A DNA stretch of 64,000 bases from CBDHFQ01 sp965262565 (GTDB lineage: Bacteria; Bacteroidota; Bacteroidia; J057): positions 186,001-250,000 of the forward strand of contig CBDHFQ010000036.1 of assembly GCA_965262565.1 (NCBI GenBank), in the 5' to 3' direction. A model generated the notes under the pieces. It was not told the DNA's origin. It worked only from the letters and a program-made list of their open reading frames with translations, and did no database searches. A program made the position numbers and the translations under genes. Shown here piece after piece: positions 51,803 to 61,305 of this stretch (position 1 is its first letter; the number at the start of each line of letters is the position of its first letter).

Positions 51803-54800
51803 ATGGCCATTCGCGTAGTACTGCAACACGATACGCATTATCATTATAATCATCCAGTCAGTTTATCACCACATATTTTCAGGTTAAGACCTGCCCCACA
51901 TACACGTACACCTATCGAGGCCTACACCATGAGTATTTCTCCCGAAAAACACTTTCTGAATTGGCAGCAGGATCCATTCGGGAATTTTCAAGCCAGGGTG
52001 GTCTTTCCAGAGCCTACTAATCATCTTTCTATCAAAGTGGAATTAATTACAAAACTGGAGATTATTAATCCATTTGACTTTTTCCTGGATGAGAAAGCTG
52101 AAAAATATCCATTTACATATGAACCATCCTTACGAAAAGAGTTGACACCATATCTAGAAATAGAGGAAAGCGGTCCGAAATTATCAACTCTGATTCAAGA
52201 GGTTGACAGACAAAGCCAAAATACCATAGATTTTTTAGTTCATGTCAATCAATTGGTTAATCAACAACTACACTATGAAATAAGAATGTCACCAGGGGTC
52301 CAAAGTTGTGAGGAAACCCTGATGTCCAAAAGAGGTTCTTGCAGAGATTACAGTTGGTTAATGGTTCAATTGTTCAGGCATTTGGGACTTGCAGCTCGAT
52401 TTGTTTCAGGATATTCTATTCAGCTTACCGCCGATGAAAAATCTTTGGATGGCCCTTCAGGAGTAGAAAAGGATGTAACCGATTTGCATGCTTGGGTGGA
52501 AGTATATGTTCCAGGAGCAGGATGGATTGGACTAGATGCTACTTCTGGTTTGCTCGCCACTGAAGGACATATACCTCTGGCTTGTACGCCCCATTATAAA
52601 AGTGCAGCCCCTGTGGTAGGAAGTATTATTTCACCAGAGCCCTTCGACGCTCGAATAGAATTTCACAATACAGTCCATCGTTTACAGGAGGATCCGCGTG
52701 TAAGCAGACCCTATACGGATGTACAATGGCAAGCCATATACCAATTAGGAGAACAAGTAGATGCAGATTTACAACAACAAGACGTTAGGCTTACAATGGG
52801 TGGTGAACCTACTTTTGTTTCTATAGATGACATGGAATCGGCGGAGTGGAATACAGCAGCTGACGGTACCCATAAACGGCAGTTAGCCTGGGATTTAGCG
52901 GAGAGGTTGAGAGAAACGTTTGGATCTGGTGGTTTTGTACATCACGGCCAGGGGAAATGGTACCCTGGAGAACCGATTCCGCGATGGGCATATACTATTT
53001 TCTGGAGAAAGGATGGGTATGCCATTTGGAAAAATCCAGCGCTTCTTGCAAATCCCAATCATCACAATACTTTTAGCTTGTCTGATGCCTATCAATTTGC
53101 TAAGTCATTGGCTGATAGGCTCAGGTTTCCAGAAAGCGTCATCCACCCAGCTTATGAGGATATCTTTTATATGTTATGGGAAGAGTCTCAGGTTCCTATT
53201 AATGTAGATCCACTTAAAGCTACATTAGATGATCCTGTAGAGAGGAGAAACCTGGCTAAGATGCTTGATGAAGGACTGGGAAATCCAAAAGGCTATATCC
53301 TTCCCATAGAATGGAATTTTCATTCTCAATCTTGGCGCACAAGTATTTGGCCCGTAAGAAGATCCCACATTGTACTCATTCCGGGGAATTCCCCTATTGG
53401 CCTAAGACTTCCCCTAAAAACCCTCCCCGACAGTGTAGATCAACATGAAAGTATTTTCAGAGAGCGAAGTATGTTTGCTGAATTGGATAATTTACCTCAT
53501 CCCAACAATTATAGAGAAATAGCATCATCATTAGCTGAAGCTGACACCTTTTCTTCAGAGAAGGTAGTGAGAACGGCGATGTGTTTGGAAATAAGGGATG
53601 GTCAACTATATATTTTCTTTCCTCCATTATCTTATGCAGAACACTACCTGGAATTAATGACACATATTGAGGCTGTTGCTACTCAACTACAAATTCCAGT
53701 ACTAATAGAAGGATATAAACCACCCAGAGATTATCGAATGGAGCAATTATCTATTACGCCTGACCCTGGTGTAATAGAAGTAAATATTCATCCGGCCACC
53801 TCTTGGTCGGAAATAGTGGACAGAACATTAAGTTTGTATGATCAAGCTCGCTCATCACGTCTTAGTACCGATAAATTTATGATAGATGGCAGACATGTCG
53901 GAACAGGAGGGGGAAATCATATTACCCTCGGATCTTCCAAACCCATAGATAGTCCTTTTTTGAGGAGGCCTGATCTATTGCAGAGCATGATTACTTATTG
54001 GCAACATCACCCCGGCCTTTCATATCTATTTTCCAGTGCTTTTGTAGGACCTACCAGTCAGGCACCTAGAGTAGATGAAGCCAGAGAAGATCGGCTGTAC
54101 GAAATGGAAATCGCCTTCTCCCAGATTCCCATGCAAGACGAGTCTATTCCACCTTGGCTGGTAGATAGAATTTTTAGGAACCTTCTCACCGATATGACCG
54201 GGAATACACATAGAGCGGAATTTTGTATTGATAAATTATATTCTCCCGATTCGTCCTCTGGAAGGTTGGGAATTCTGGAACTTAGAGGGTTTGATATGCC
54301 TCCTCACAAGTATATGAGCCTGGTGCAAATGTTATTGATCCGAGCATTGATTAGTTGGTTTTGGCGGGAACCCTATCGCCATGATTTAGTCCGGTGGGGA
54401 ACAGAACTCCACGATAAATTCCTACTGTCCCATTTTTGCAGGAGGGATTTAGAAGAAGTAGTAGCAGATCTCCACAGAGCAGGGTATCCATTTGAATTAT
54501 CATGGTTAGATCCCTATGTTGAATTTCGTTTCCCCAGATATGGGACGGTACATATAAGGGACATAGAAATGGAACTGAGAATGGCCATAGAACCGTGGCA
54601 TGTGTTAGGGGAAGAAATGTCTCAAACTGGCACTGCACGATTTGTCGATTCTTCTTTGGAACGAGTAGAAGTAACATTGAGAGGATTAACTGATAAACGG
54701 TATATTCTTCTTTGCAATGGAACTCGCATTCCTCTACACTTTACAGGTGTCCATGGAGAATATGTAGCAGGAATTCGTTATCGCGCGTGGCAACCTCCCT

Positions 54801-55144
54801 CAGCACTTCATCCTACTATAGGCATAGATTCACCATTGGTGTTTGATCTTATTGATACCTGGAACAAAAGAAGTATTGGAGGTTGTACCTACCACGTATC
54901 CCATCCTGGAGGTAGGGCGTATGATACTTTCCCAGTAAATAGCTATGAAGCAGAATCAAGAAGAATTAACCGATTCAGAGATATAGGATATACACCTGGG
55001 CCTATACAGGTAAATCCTGTTCAGGCCAGAACGACAACAGTAGTTGCTCACCATAATCAATCCCTTATAGTAAATGACATCCCTAAAGCAGTCATTTTAC
55101 CAGAATTTCCGTATACTTTAGATCTCAGAAAAGTACATAAATAA
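51803..55144 (+). CDS. Transglutaminase-like protein with DUF2126 domain
   Basis: This is a 1113-residue protein. The N-terminal bacterial transglutaminase-like region and core (1-285) carries Cys180 (RGSCRDYSWL), His229 (DLHAWVEV) and Asp245 (GLDATSG), a complete catalytic triad. The remainder is DUF2126 (about 325-1110), opening with LTMGGEPTFVSIDD and including HVGTGGGNHITLG and LGILELRGFDMPPH; parts of it resemble circularly permuted ATP-grasp or glutamine-synthetase-like folds. It is the first gene of a three-gene operon with a CP-ATP-grasp/alpha-E protein (16-base gap) and a second transglutaminase. This set is widely conserved and predicted to make or process a peptide-like compound; its product is still unknown. 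Confidence 0.93.
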   Translation: MAIRVVLQHDTHYHYNHPVSLSPHIFRLRPAPHTRTPIEAYTMSISPEKHFLNWQQDPFGNFQARVVFPEPTNHLSIKVELITKLEIINPFDFFLDEKAEKYPFTYEPSLRKELTPYLEIEESGPKLSTLIQEVDRQSQNTIDFLVHVNQLVNQQLHYEIRMSPGVQSCEETLMSKRGSCRDYSWLMVQLFRHLGLAARFVSGYSIQLTADEKSLDGPSGVEKDVTDLHAWVEVYVPGAGWIGLDATSGLLATEGHIPLACTPHYKSAAPVVGSIISPEPFDARIEFHNTVHRLQEDPRVSRPYTDVQWQAIYQLGEQVDADLQQQDVRLTMGGEPTFVSIDDMESAEWNTAADGTHKRQLAWDLAERLRETFGSGGFVHHGQGKWYPGEPIPRWAYTIFWRKDGYAIWKNPALLANPNHHNTFSLSDAYQFAKSLADRLRFPESVIHPAYEDIFYMLWEESQVPINVDPLKATLDDPVERRNLAKMLDEGLGNPKGYILPIEWNFHSQSWRTSIWPVRRSHIVLIPGNSPIGLRLPLKTLPDSVDQHESIFRERSMFAELDNLPHPNNYREIASSLAEADTFSSEKVVRTAMCLEIRDGQLYIFFPPLSYAEHYLELMTHIEAVATQLQIPVLIEGYKPPRDYRMEQLSITPDPGVIEVNIHPATSWSEIVDRTLSLYDQARSSRLSTDKFMIDGRHVGTGGGNHITLGSSKPIDSPFLRRPDLLQSMITYWQHHPGLSYLFSSAFVGPTSQAPRVDEAREDRLYEMEIAFSQIPMQDESIPPWLVDRIFRNLLTDMTGNTHRAEFCIDKLYSPDSSSGRLGILELRGFDMPPHKYMSLVQMLLIRALISWFWREPYRHDLVRWGTELHDKFLLSHFCRRDLEEVVADLHRAGYPFELSWLDPYVEFRFPRYGTVHIRDIEMELRMAIEPWHVLGEEMSQTGTARFVDSSLERVEVTLRGLTDKRYILLCNGTRIPLHFTGVHGEYVAGIRYRAWQPPSALHPTIGIDSPLVFDLIDTWNKRSIGGCTYHVSHPGGRAYDTFPVNSYEAESRRINRFRDIGYTPGPIQVNPVQARTTTVVAHHNQSLIVNDIPKAVILPEFPYTLDLRKVHK

Positions 55145-55160
55145 AGGAAGCTAATCCGAG

Positions 55161-57728
55161 ATGAATAATAAACCATCTGTATTGGATATGTTGGGTCAAT
55201 ACTCCATGGAGGTGCGCCATTATGATGAAATGTGGGATGAGCAAGGGGGGATCAGAGAACATTGGCAACCCCTGCTAAGCAAGATTAAACAAATGGGGGC
55301 GGATGAAATGGATGATAGGTTGATTGAGCTACAGCGATTGTTGAGAGAAAATGGAGTAACGTATAATGTATATGGAGATCCAGATCAATTAAGTCATCCC
55401 TGGCAATTAGATCCCGTTCCCTTGCTGATTTCAATGGATGCATGGGGCATTTTGGAGGAGGGATTAACACAAAGAGCAACGATTCTAGATTTATTACTGA
55501 AGGATTTATATGGAGATCGAAGATTAATCAAAGAGGGAGTTGTACCCGCTGAGTTGGTTTATGCTGACCCTAGATTTTTATTTCCTTGTGATCGCAGTAT
55601 AAGTACCAATGAGCAAGCGCTTATCCTTTATGCAGCAGATATCTCAAGAGGCCCTGATGGCAGAATGTGGGTCATTGGGGATCGAACTCAGGCTCCTTCC
55701 GGATGGGGATATGCGCTGGAAAATCGGACGGTGATGACTCGAGCCTTGCCTGAACTGTTCAAAGATAGCCATGTACGAAAGATTTCGAATTTCTTCCACC
55801 GAATACAAAAAGCACTCATTAAACATGCTGTAACAGCTAATCAAGAGCCACACATCGTATTACTTACGCCAGGTCCTATGAACGAAACCTATTTCGAACA
55901 TGCTTACCTGGCATCTTTATTAGGAATTACCCTTGTTCAAGGACAAGACCTGATGGTTAAAGAAAGTATACTCTGGCTTAAAACCCTTAGTGGACTGGAA
56001 AAAGTGGATATTGTCATTCGAAGGGTGGATGATAATTTTTGTGATCCACTCGCTTTACGCGCTGATTCCCACCTAGGTATACCCGGCTTATTGGAGGTAA
56101 TTAGACAACAAAATGTAATAATAGCCAATCCATTAGGTAGTGGTATACTTGAAAACCCTGGATTGATGGCATTTCTACCTAGTATTGCCCAATTTTTTAT
56201 CCAGGAGGATCTAAAGTTACCCAGTATTGCCAGTTGGTGGTGTGGCCAGGACAAAGAAAGGCAGTATGTCCTTGATCATTTAGATAAGTTGGTTATAAAA
56301 CAGATTCATACATTTACTCCTGAATACATTCAATTTGGTTGGAAGCTCAGTCAAGAAGCGTTGACCACATTGAAAAAGAAAATTCTCACTCAACCATATC
56401 TCTATGTTGCTCAGGAACAAGCAATATTTTCTACTGCACCAGCCTTTGAAAATCCTATATTAACCCCAAGACATACAGTTATCAGAAGTTTTTTAGTGGC
56501 TGATGATAGTCAGTATGTAGTTATGCCTGGAGGACTTACCCGTAGTGCTCCTGAAGCAGGAAATACACATGTATCGAATCAATCTGGAGGATTAGGAAAA
56601 GATACATGGATTCAATCTCCTGAAGAATATCAGCCTGTTATACTCCATGAATACAGCTATCCAGATACTCCCTTGTATAAGGGCATCGAAGAGCTTCCCA
56701 GCAGAACCGCAGAAAATTTATTCTGGGTAGGCAGGTATGCTATGCGTGTTCTGCAGACAGCCAGAGTATTGAGAAGTGTCCTTCAATATCAAGCAGAAAA
56801 TGAAAATTTCGCTCAGTCATTCGATGACGAAAGTCTTCATGTTCTATTAAAAGGCTTAACTCATCTAACTATGACTTATCCCGGATTTGTCAAAGATGAG
56901 GATTTGCTCAGCCATCCATCTCAAGAATTAAGATCTATTATCATAGATCCTTTTCGCCAGGGAACTTTAGCCTTTTCCATTAGTAGATGGATGCAAAGCG
57001 CAAATTCCGTAAGAGATAGATGGTCCGGTGATACCTGGAGATTATTCGAACAAATAGAAACTATCTGGAGAAAATTAAAAGAACATCCAGATGTAGAGCT
57101 TAGAATGTTGAGAAATAGCCTTGATGAATTAATTAGCTATACAGCCGCTTTTAATGGATTAGATATAGAGAGTATGACTGGAGAAGAAGGGAGGTATTTA
57201 TATGATATTGGCAAGAGACTTGAACAAGGGCTTACATTAATCTCTCTGATCCGATCAACGTTAGTCGCAGTAAGGGATGAAGAAATAGAACAACAATTAA
57301 TTGAAGTGATTCTCGCCTGTAATGATAGCCTTAATACCTATCGATACAGATTCAGAGCTCACCTAAGACTTTCCACTTTTCTTTATATGCTTCTACTAGA
57401 TATATCCTATCCAAGATCATTGGCATATATCTTAAAACAGCTACAAATCAGGTTGAGTTACTTACCAGAAATAGCTGTAGGAGCTCATTCCCAGTTAAGG
57501 AAGGATCAAAAATATATTCTTGAAGCGTTTACACAAATTCAGTTAGTAGAGGTGGAACATTTAATGCAGGTAGGAGAAGAATCTTATATTCGCCAACATC
57601 TCGATTTGCTGTTATCTCAAATGAATGAGCAATTGGTTCATGCATCTAACGTTCTTACTCAGACTTATTTTACCCATATCAGCGTTAAGGCCAATGCTCC
57701 TTTAACTATTATCAATCAGGAATTATAA
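55161..57728 (+). CDS. Circularly permuted ATP-grasp protein fused to an alpha-E domain
   Basis: This is an 855-residue protein. The N-terminal circularly permuted ATP-grasp region (about 1-495) includes YNVYGDPDQLSHPWQLDPVPLL, PRFLFPCDRS and VTANQEPHIVLLTPGPMNETYFEHAYLA, a layout of the DUF404/DUF407 group. The alpha-helical alpha-E (DUF403) domain takes about 507-845, starting with SRTAENLFWVGRYAMRV. Elsewhere these two are separate adjacent genes; here they are fused. The ATP-grasp part is expected to form amide bonds. It lies between the two transglutaminase genes, with gaps of 16 and 15 bases, so they form one operon. Confidence 0.92.
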   Translation: MNNKPSVLDMLGQYSMEVRHYDEMWDEQGGIREHWQPLLSKIKQMGADEMDDRLIELQRLLRENGVTYNVYGDPDQLSHPWQLDPVPLLISMDAWGILEEGLTQRATILDLLLKDLYGDRRLIKEGVVPAELVYADPRFLFPCDRSISTNEQALILYAADISRGPDGRMWVIGDRTQAPSGWGYALENRTVMTRALPELFKDSHVRKISNFFHRIQKALIKHAVTANQEPHIVLLTPGPMNETYFEHAYLASLLGITLVQGQDLMVKESILWLKTLSGLEKVDIVIRRVDDNFCDPLALRADSHLGIPGLLEVIRQQNVIIANPLGSGILENPGLMAFLPSIAQFFIQEDLKLPSIASWWCGQDKERQYVLDHLDKLVIKQIHTFTPEYIQFGWKLSQEALTTLKKKILTQPYLYVAQEQAIFSTAPAFENPILTPRHTVIRSFLVADDSQYVVMPGGLTRSAPEAGNTHVSNQSGGLGKDTWIQSPEEYQPVILHEYSYPDTPLYKGIEELPSRTAENLFWVGRYAMRVLQTARVLRSVLQYQAENENFAQSFDDESLHVLLKGLTHLTMTYPGFVKDEDLLSHPSQELRSIIIDPFRQGTLAFSISRWMQSANSVRDRWSGDTWRLFEQIETIWRKLKEHPDVELRMLRNSLDELISYTAAFNGLDIESMTGEEGRYLYDIGKRLEQGLTLISLIRSTLVAVRDEEIEQQLIEVILACNDSLNTYRYRFRAHLRLSTFLYMLLLDISYPRSLAYILKQLQIRLSYLPEIAVGAHSQLRKDQKYILEAFTQIQLVEVEHLMQVGEESYIRQHLDLLLSQMNEQLVHASNVLTQTYFTHISVKANAPLTIINQEL

Positions 57729-57743
57729 TAATACTTCGATTGT

Positions 57744-58622
57744 ATGAAGTATCAAATAAAACATCTGACTAAATATTCCTATGTCCATCCGAGTGTATTA
57801 GGATACAATCAGGTATGGATAACACCTTTACAGCTCCCTTTCCAGGAGGTATTAGCTAATAAGGTTGAGATACTTCCCGAGGCTTCTCATTTTGAACAGT
57901 ATCAGGATTTTTTTGGCAATACTTATGGATACTTTACTATAGAAGAATCTCATACTGATCTTAAGATTACGGCCCATAGTACAGTGATCAGAACAGAACC
58001 TATTGTACATCGAGCTTCATCGGTGATGGCCTGGAATAAATTTCGCGATGAACTTTTTACTGGAGAACCAAGTTGGAGTGAACAGAAATTGTTTATGGTT
58101 CCCTCTCCACTGGTGAGTTTGCATCAAGAACTAATCGCGTATGCTTTACCTTCTTTTCCAGAAGGCAGGCCTATGTTTGAAGCAGTCTTTGATCTTATGC
58201 AGCGAATTTATACCGAATTTGAGTATAAACCAGATTTTACCACCATTTCAACGCCATCTTTAGAAGTGTTGCAAGCCAGAAAAGGGGTTTGCCAAGATTT
58301 TTCTCATCTCGCTATAGGTTGTTTAAGGTCCTTAGGTCTCCCTGCCAGATATGTGAGTGGATATATAGAAACCCATGCTCCAGAGGAAGGGGAACAATTG
58401 GAAGGCACAGCAGCTTCACATGCCTGGTTCGCTGCTTATATTCCCGAATTAGGCTGGATAGATTTTGATCCCACAAATAATAAGTTGGCGGGATATCAGC
58501 ATATCTCTGTAGCACATGGTAGAGATTATTCCGATATACCACCGATTAAAGGAGTCGTTTATAGTGGAAGTAGCCAAACTTTATCTGTAGCCGTAGATGT
58601 TAAGCGATTAGAGACTTCTTGA
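57744..58622 (+). CDS. Transglutaminase-like cysteine peptidase family protein
   Basis: This is a 292-residue protein. The N-terminal beta-rich region (IKHLTKYSYVHPSVLGYNQVWITPL) is typical of bacterial transglutaminase-like proteins. The core has Cys183 (KGVCQDFSHLAIG), His226 (ASHAWFAAY) and Asp242 (DFDPTNN), a complete triad. There is no signal peptide. It closes the DUF2126/ATP-grasp operon and may cleave or transfer the amide bonds made by its partner. Its stop is 4 bases from the stop of the convergent gamma-glutamyltransferase gene. Confidence 0.93.
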   Translation: MKYQIKHLTKYSYVHPSVLGYNQVWITPLQLPFQEVLANKVEILPEASHFEQYQDFFGNTYGYFTIEESHTDLKITAHSTVIRTEPIVHRASSVMAWNKFRDELFTGEPSWSEQKLFMVPSPLVSLHQELIAYALPSFPEGRPMFEAVFDLMQRIYTEFEYKPDFTTISTPSLEVLQARKGVCQDFSHLAIGCLRSLGLPARYVSGYIETHAPEEGEQLEGTAASHAWFAAYIPELGWIDFDPTNNKLAGYQHISVAHGRDYSDIPPIKGVVYSGSSQTLSVAVDVKRLETS

Positions 58623-58626
58623 TGAA

Positions 58627-60318
58627 TTAATATCCAGCAGCCTGTCCATCTTTGCGGGATTCTGAAGCTCCATAATATACTCCATTTTTTTCGTCATACA
58701 TGATGGCCTGATATCCTCCGTACACGCCTGTAGCAAATTGAATTTTATGTCCTTTCTGAGTTAAGGAACGAATAGTTTCATAACTATACCCACTTTCCAG
58801 ATTGACAATTCCTCCATCTTCCATCATTTCTCCCGTAGGTTGCGAGCTTCCTGAATGGTGGATGCGGGGAGCATCTCCAGCAGCCTGAAGATCCATACCA
58901 AAATCGATGAGATTTACTACAATTTGTGCATGTCCTTGTGGCTGCATACCTCCTCCCATTAATCCAAAACTGATGTAAGGTTTTCCATCTTTAGTGATAA
59001 ATGCTGGTATGATGGTATGAAATGGTCTCTTTCCAGGTTCAAATATATTAGCATGACCTTCATTCAATGCGAATAACTCTCCCCTGTTCTGTAACATAAA
59101 TCCCAAGTCTCCTGGAACTACACCTGACCCCATCCCCCTGTAGTTACTTTGAATAAGAGAAACCATATTTCCATCTTTATCAGCAGTAGTTAAATAAATG
59201 GTATCTCCTTCTTTTAATTTTCCAGCATCCAATCTGCGACTTGCTACTTCCTGTGAAATAAGGGCCTTTCTTTCCTGAGCATAATTCTTAGAAATTAACC
59301 AATCCAGAGGGACATCATAAAAATCCATATCAGCATAAAATTTGGCCCTATCTTCATACACCAGCTTTTTTGCTTCCAAAAAGGTGTGAACATATTCCGC
59401 ACTTCCAAATCCCATAGCATTAATATCATATTGCTCAAGGATATTCAGCATTTGTAGAGCTGCTATTCCCTGGCCATTGGGGGGAAGTTCCCAGATGTCG
59501 TATCCTCTGTAATTGATGGATACAGGATCTATCCATTCTGAGGTATGAGCCGATAAATCCTCCTTGGTCAGAAAACCACCCACTTCCTTCATATGAGCAT
59601 CCATTTTCTCGGCTATTTCTCCTTTGTAGAAAGCCTCTCTTCCTCCTTGGGCGATGCTGGATAAGGTTTCAGATAATCTGGGATTTTTGAATATTTCTCC
59701 TTTGGCAGGAGCTTTTCCTCCTGGCATATAAGTATCTCTAAAATTAGGGTAGTCCTCCATAAAGGAAGCTGTTCTCTCTATGTAATAAGCAATTAATTCG
59801 CTGACAGGGAATCCTTCCTTAGCATAATTGATAGCAGGACTCAATATTTCTTCCATAGGAAGATGCCCGAATTTACCGTGTAATTCATACCATCCATCCA
59901 CACAACCGGGAACGGAAACCGGTAATGGCCCTCTGGAAGGAATATGATCCATATTCTTATCCTTGAAATAGGCTAATTCAAGGGATTTAGGGGATCTTCC
60001 ACTGGCATTCAAACCAAATAATTTTCCCGAATCGGCAAACCATACAATGGCAAATAAATCTCCTCCTATTCCACAGCCCGTAGGTTCAACCAATCCAAGG
60101 GTCGCATTAGCAGCTATAGCAGCATCTATAGCGTTCCCACCCGCCTTCAAAATATCTAGTGCAACTTGGGTAGCTAATGGTTGGCTGGTGGCAGCCATCC
60201 CATGCTGAGCTATCACTTCCGATCTTGTCGAATGAAGAGATCCTGTAATTCTATCTTGTGCCATGTGTATAATAGGAAAGCTGAATACCAGAAGAAAAAA
60301 CCATTTTTTACAAAACAT
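58627..60318 (-). CDS. ggt: Gamma-glutamyltransferase family protein (exported)
   Basis: The protein has 563 residues from the ATG at 60318, which starts a good signal peptide (MFCKKWFFLLVFSFPIIHMAQ); an in-frame TTG at 60345 is rejected. The N-terminal nucleophile family layout is clear: AQHGMAATSQPLATQVALDILKAGGNAIDAAIAA, GCGIGGDLFAIVW, and the autocleavage/nucleophile segment GDTIYLTTADKDGN with Thr373. Family members cleave and transfer gamma-glutamyl groups (glutathione, gamma-glutamyl peptides) after self-cleavage before the Thr. The family's usual T-T-H-x-S is here T-I-Y-L-T, so activity could differ. It converges with the transglutaminase/ATP-grasp operon, which suggests related peptide-amide chemistry. 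Confidence 0.9.
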   Translation of the reverse strand: MFCKKWFFLLVFSFPIIHMAQDRITGSLHSTRSEVIAQHGMAATSQPLATQVALDILKAGGNAIDAAIAANATLGLVEPTGCGIGGDLFAIVWFADSGKLFGLNASGRSPKSLELAYFKDKNMDHIPSRGPLPVSVPGCVDGWYELHGKFGHLPMEEILSPAINYAKEGFPVSELIAYYIERTASFMEDYPNFRDTYMPGGKAPAKGEIFKNPRLSETLSSIAQGGREAFYKGEIAEKMDAHMKEVGGFLTKEDLSAHTSEWIDPVSINYRGYDIWELPPNGQGIAALQMLNILEQYDINAMGFGSAEYVHTFLEAKKLVYEDRAKFYADMDFYDVPLDWLISKNYAQERKALISQEVASRRLDAGKLKEGDTIYLTTADKDGNMVSLIQSNYRGMGSGVVPGDLGFMLQNRGELFALNEGHANIFEPGKRPFHTIIPAFITKDGKPYISFGLMGGGMQPQGHAQIVVNLIDFGMDLQAAGDAPRIHHSGSSQPTGEMMEDGGIVNLESGYSYETIRSLTQKGHKIQFATGVYGGYQAIMYDEKNGVYYGASESRKDGQAAGY

Positions 60319-60475
60319 AGTAGGGTAATTAAGCACGGTAAACAATATATATAGTTTAATATATAAATCTTTATTCTATTTTTAGTATGTACTTCATAAA
60401 GTAATGAACTAAGGTGTGAACGTAAGGCAACGATCTGCCTTCGGTTTTCGATGTTTTAACAAAATCCAATCCTAA

Positions 60476-60955
60476 ATGAATCGCTTATATTTTATCATAG
60501 TACTTCTCACTGCTTTCATTTTTTGTGCTTCTTGTGATGATGAAGAAGTTTTTTCTGATGAAGAGCAGGCAAGGATCGATCGCGAACTCATCCTGGAGTT
60601 TATCGCTGAAAATAATCTCAATGCTGAAGAACACGAGTCTGGGCTTTTTTACGTCATCGAAGAACCTGGGAATATTCTTTTCCCCGATAGTACCTCAGAT
60701 GTAGTAGTAAATTACGAAGGGAAATTATTAGATGGAAATATCTTTGACAGTAGCTACTCACGCGGCGCCCCCTTAGAATTTTCTCTGCAAGGAACTATTA
60801 GAGGTTGGCAAATTGGTATCCCTCTTTTCAAAAAGGGAGGAAAAGGAAAATTACTTATTCCCTCAGCCCTAGGTTATGGAAGGTTAAATCAACCTGGAAT
60901 TCCTGCCAATTCAGTATTATTTTTTGACAGACTGGAATTAATTGAAATAAATTAA
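60476..60955 (+). CDS. FKBP-type peptidyl-prolyl isomerase lipoprotein
   Basis: This is a 159-residue lipoprotein: signal MNRLYFIIVLLTAFIFCASC with lipid Cys20. A short acidic linker follows, then an FKBP domain (about 55-158) with VVVNYEGKLLDGNIFDSSY, PLEFSLQGTIRGWQIGI, LLIPSALGYG and NSVLFFDRLELIEI. Key FKBP residues (Tyr, Phe, Asp, Trp of GW, Ile, Tyr of GYG) are present. It catalyses prolyl isomerisation in the periplasm, probably attached to the inner or outer membrane. A terminator follows 47 bases after its stop. Confidence 0.93.
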   Translation: MNRLYFIIVLLTAFIFCASCDDEEVFSDEEQARIDRELILEFIAENNLNAEEHESGLFYVIEEPGNILFPDSTSDVVVNYEGKLLDGNIFDSSYSRGAPLEFSLQGTIRGWQIGIPLFKKGGKGKLLIPSALGYGRLNQPGIPANSVLFFDRLELIEIN

Positions 60956-61002
60956 TTCCGTTTATTAACATTTTTCTCACATTATTAATTAAGAAAAACT
61001 TT

Positions 61003-61034
61003 TCCCTTTCCATGTAAAAGGAAAGGGATTTTTT
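61003..61034 (+). terminator. Rho-independent terminator after the FKBP gene
   Basis: An 8-bp stem (CCCTTTCC / GGAAAGGG, extended by one T-A pair) with an 8-base loop is followed by TTTTTT. It ends the FKBP transcript. The remaining gap to the next ATG (61035-61305) shows no gene; it is AT-rich, with a TATTGTTTG near-match to a promoter box. Confidence 0.85.
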
Positions 61035-61305
61035 GCATTACTTTTGACAAAGTAGCTCTTATTTTTAGGAAAAGTTTATTGTATAATACTGCCTACTCTC
61101 CAACTATTTTATAATTTTAAAAAAAATATTTTCGACTACAGAAATTACCATTGTTTTAACATAAAAAATATTGGCCTGAAAATTGTTTCCCTTTTCTAAG
61201 TATTGTTTGCTGTTCTGACTAACTGAAATTAAACGGAGTAATTTTTAAGATCTGATTATCGCTTTAATCCAGTAGAGACCTCATTCGTAATCCAGCTAAA
61301 ACCCT

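Noticed and set aside
60424..60441. AAGGCA-N6-TGCCTT inverted repeat before the FKBP gene.
   Set aside because: Arms of 6 bases are expected by chance at this scale and there is no second copy.
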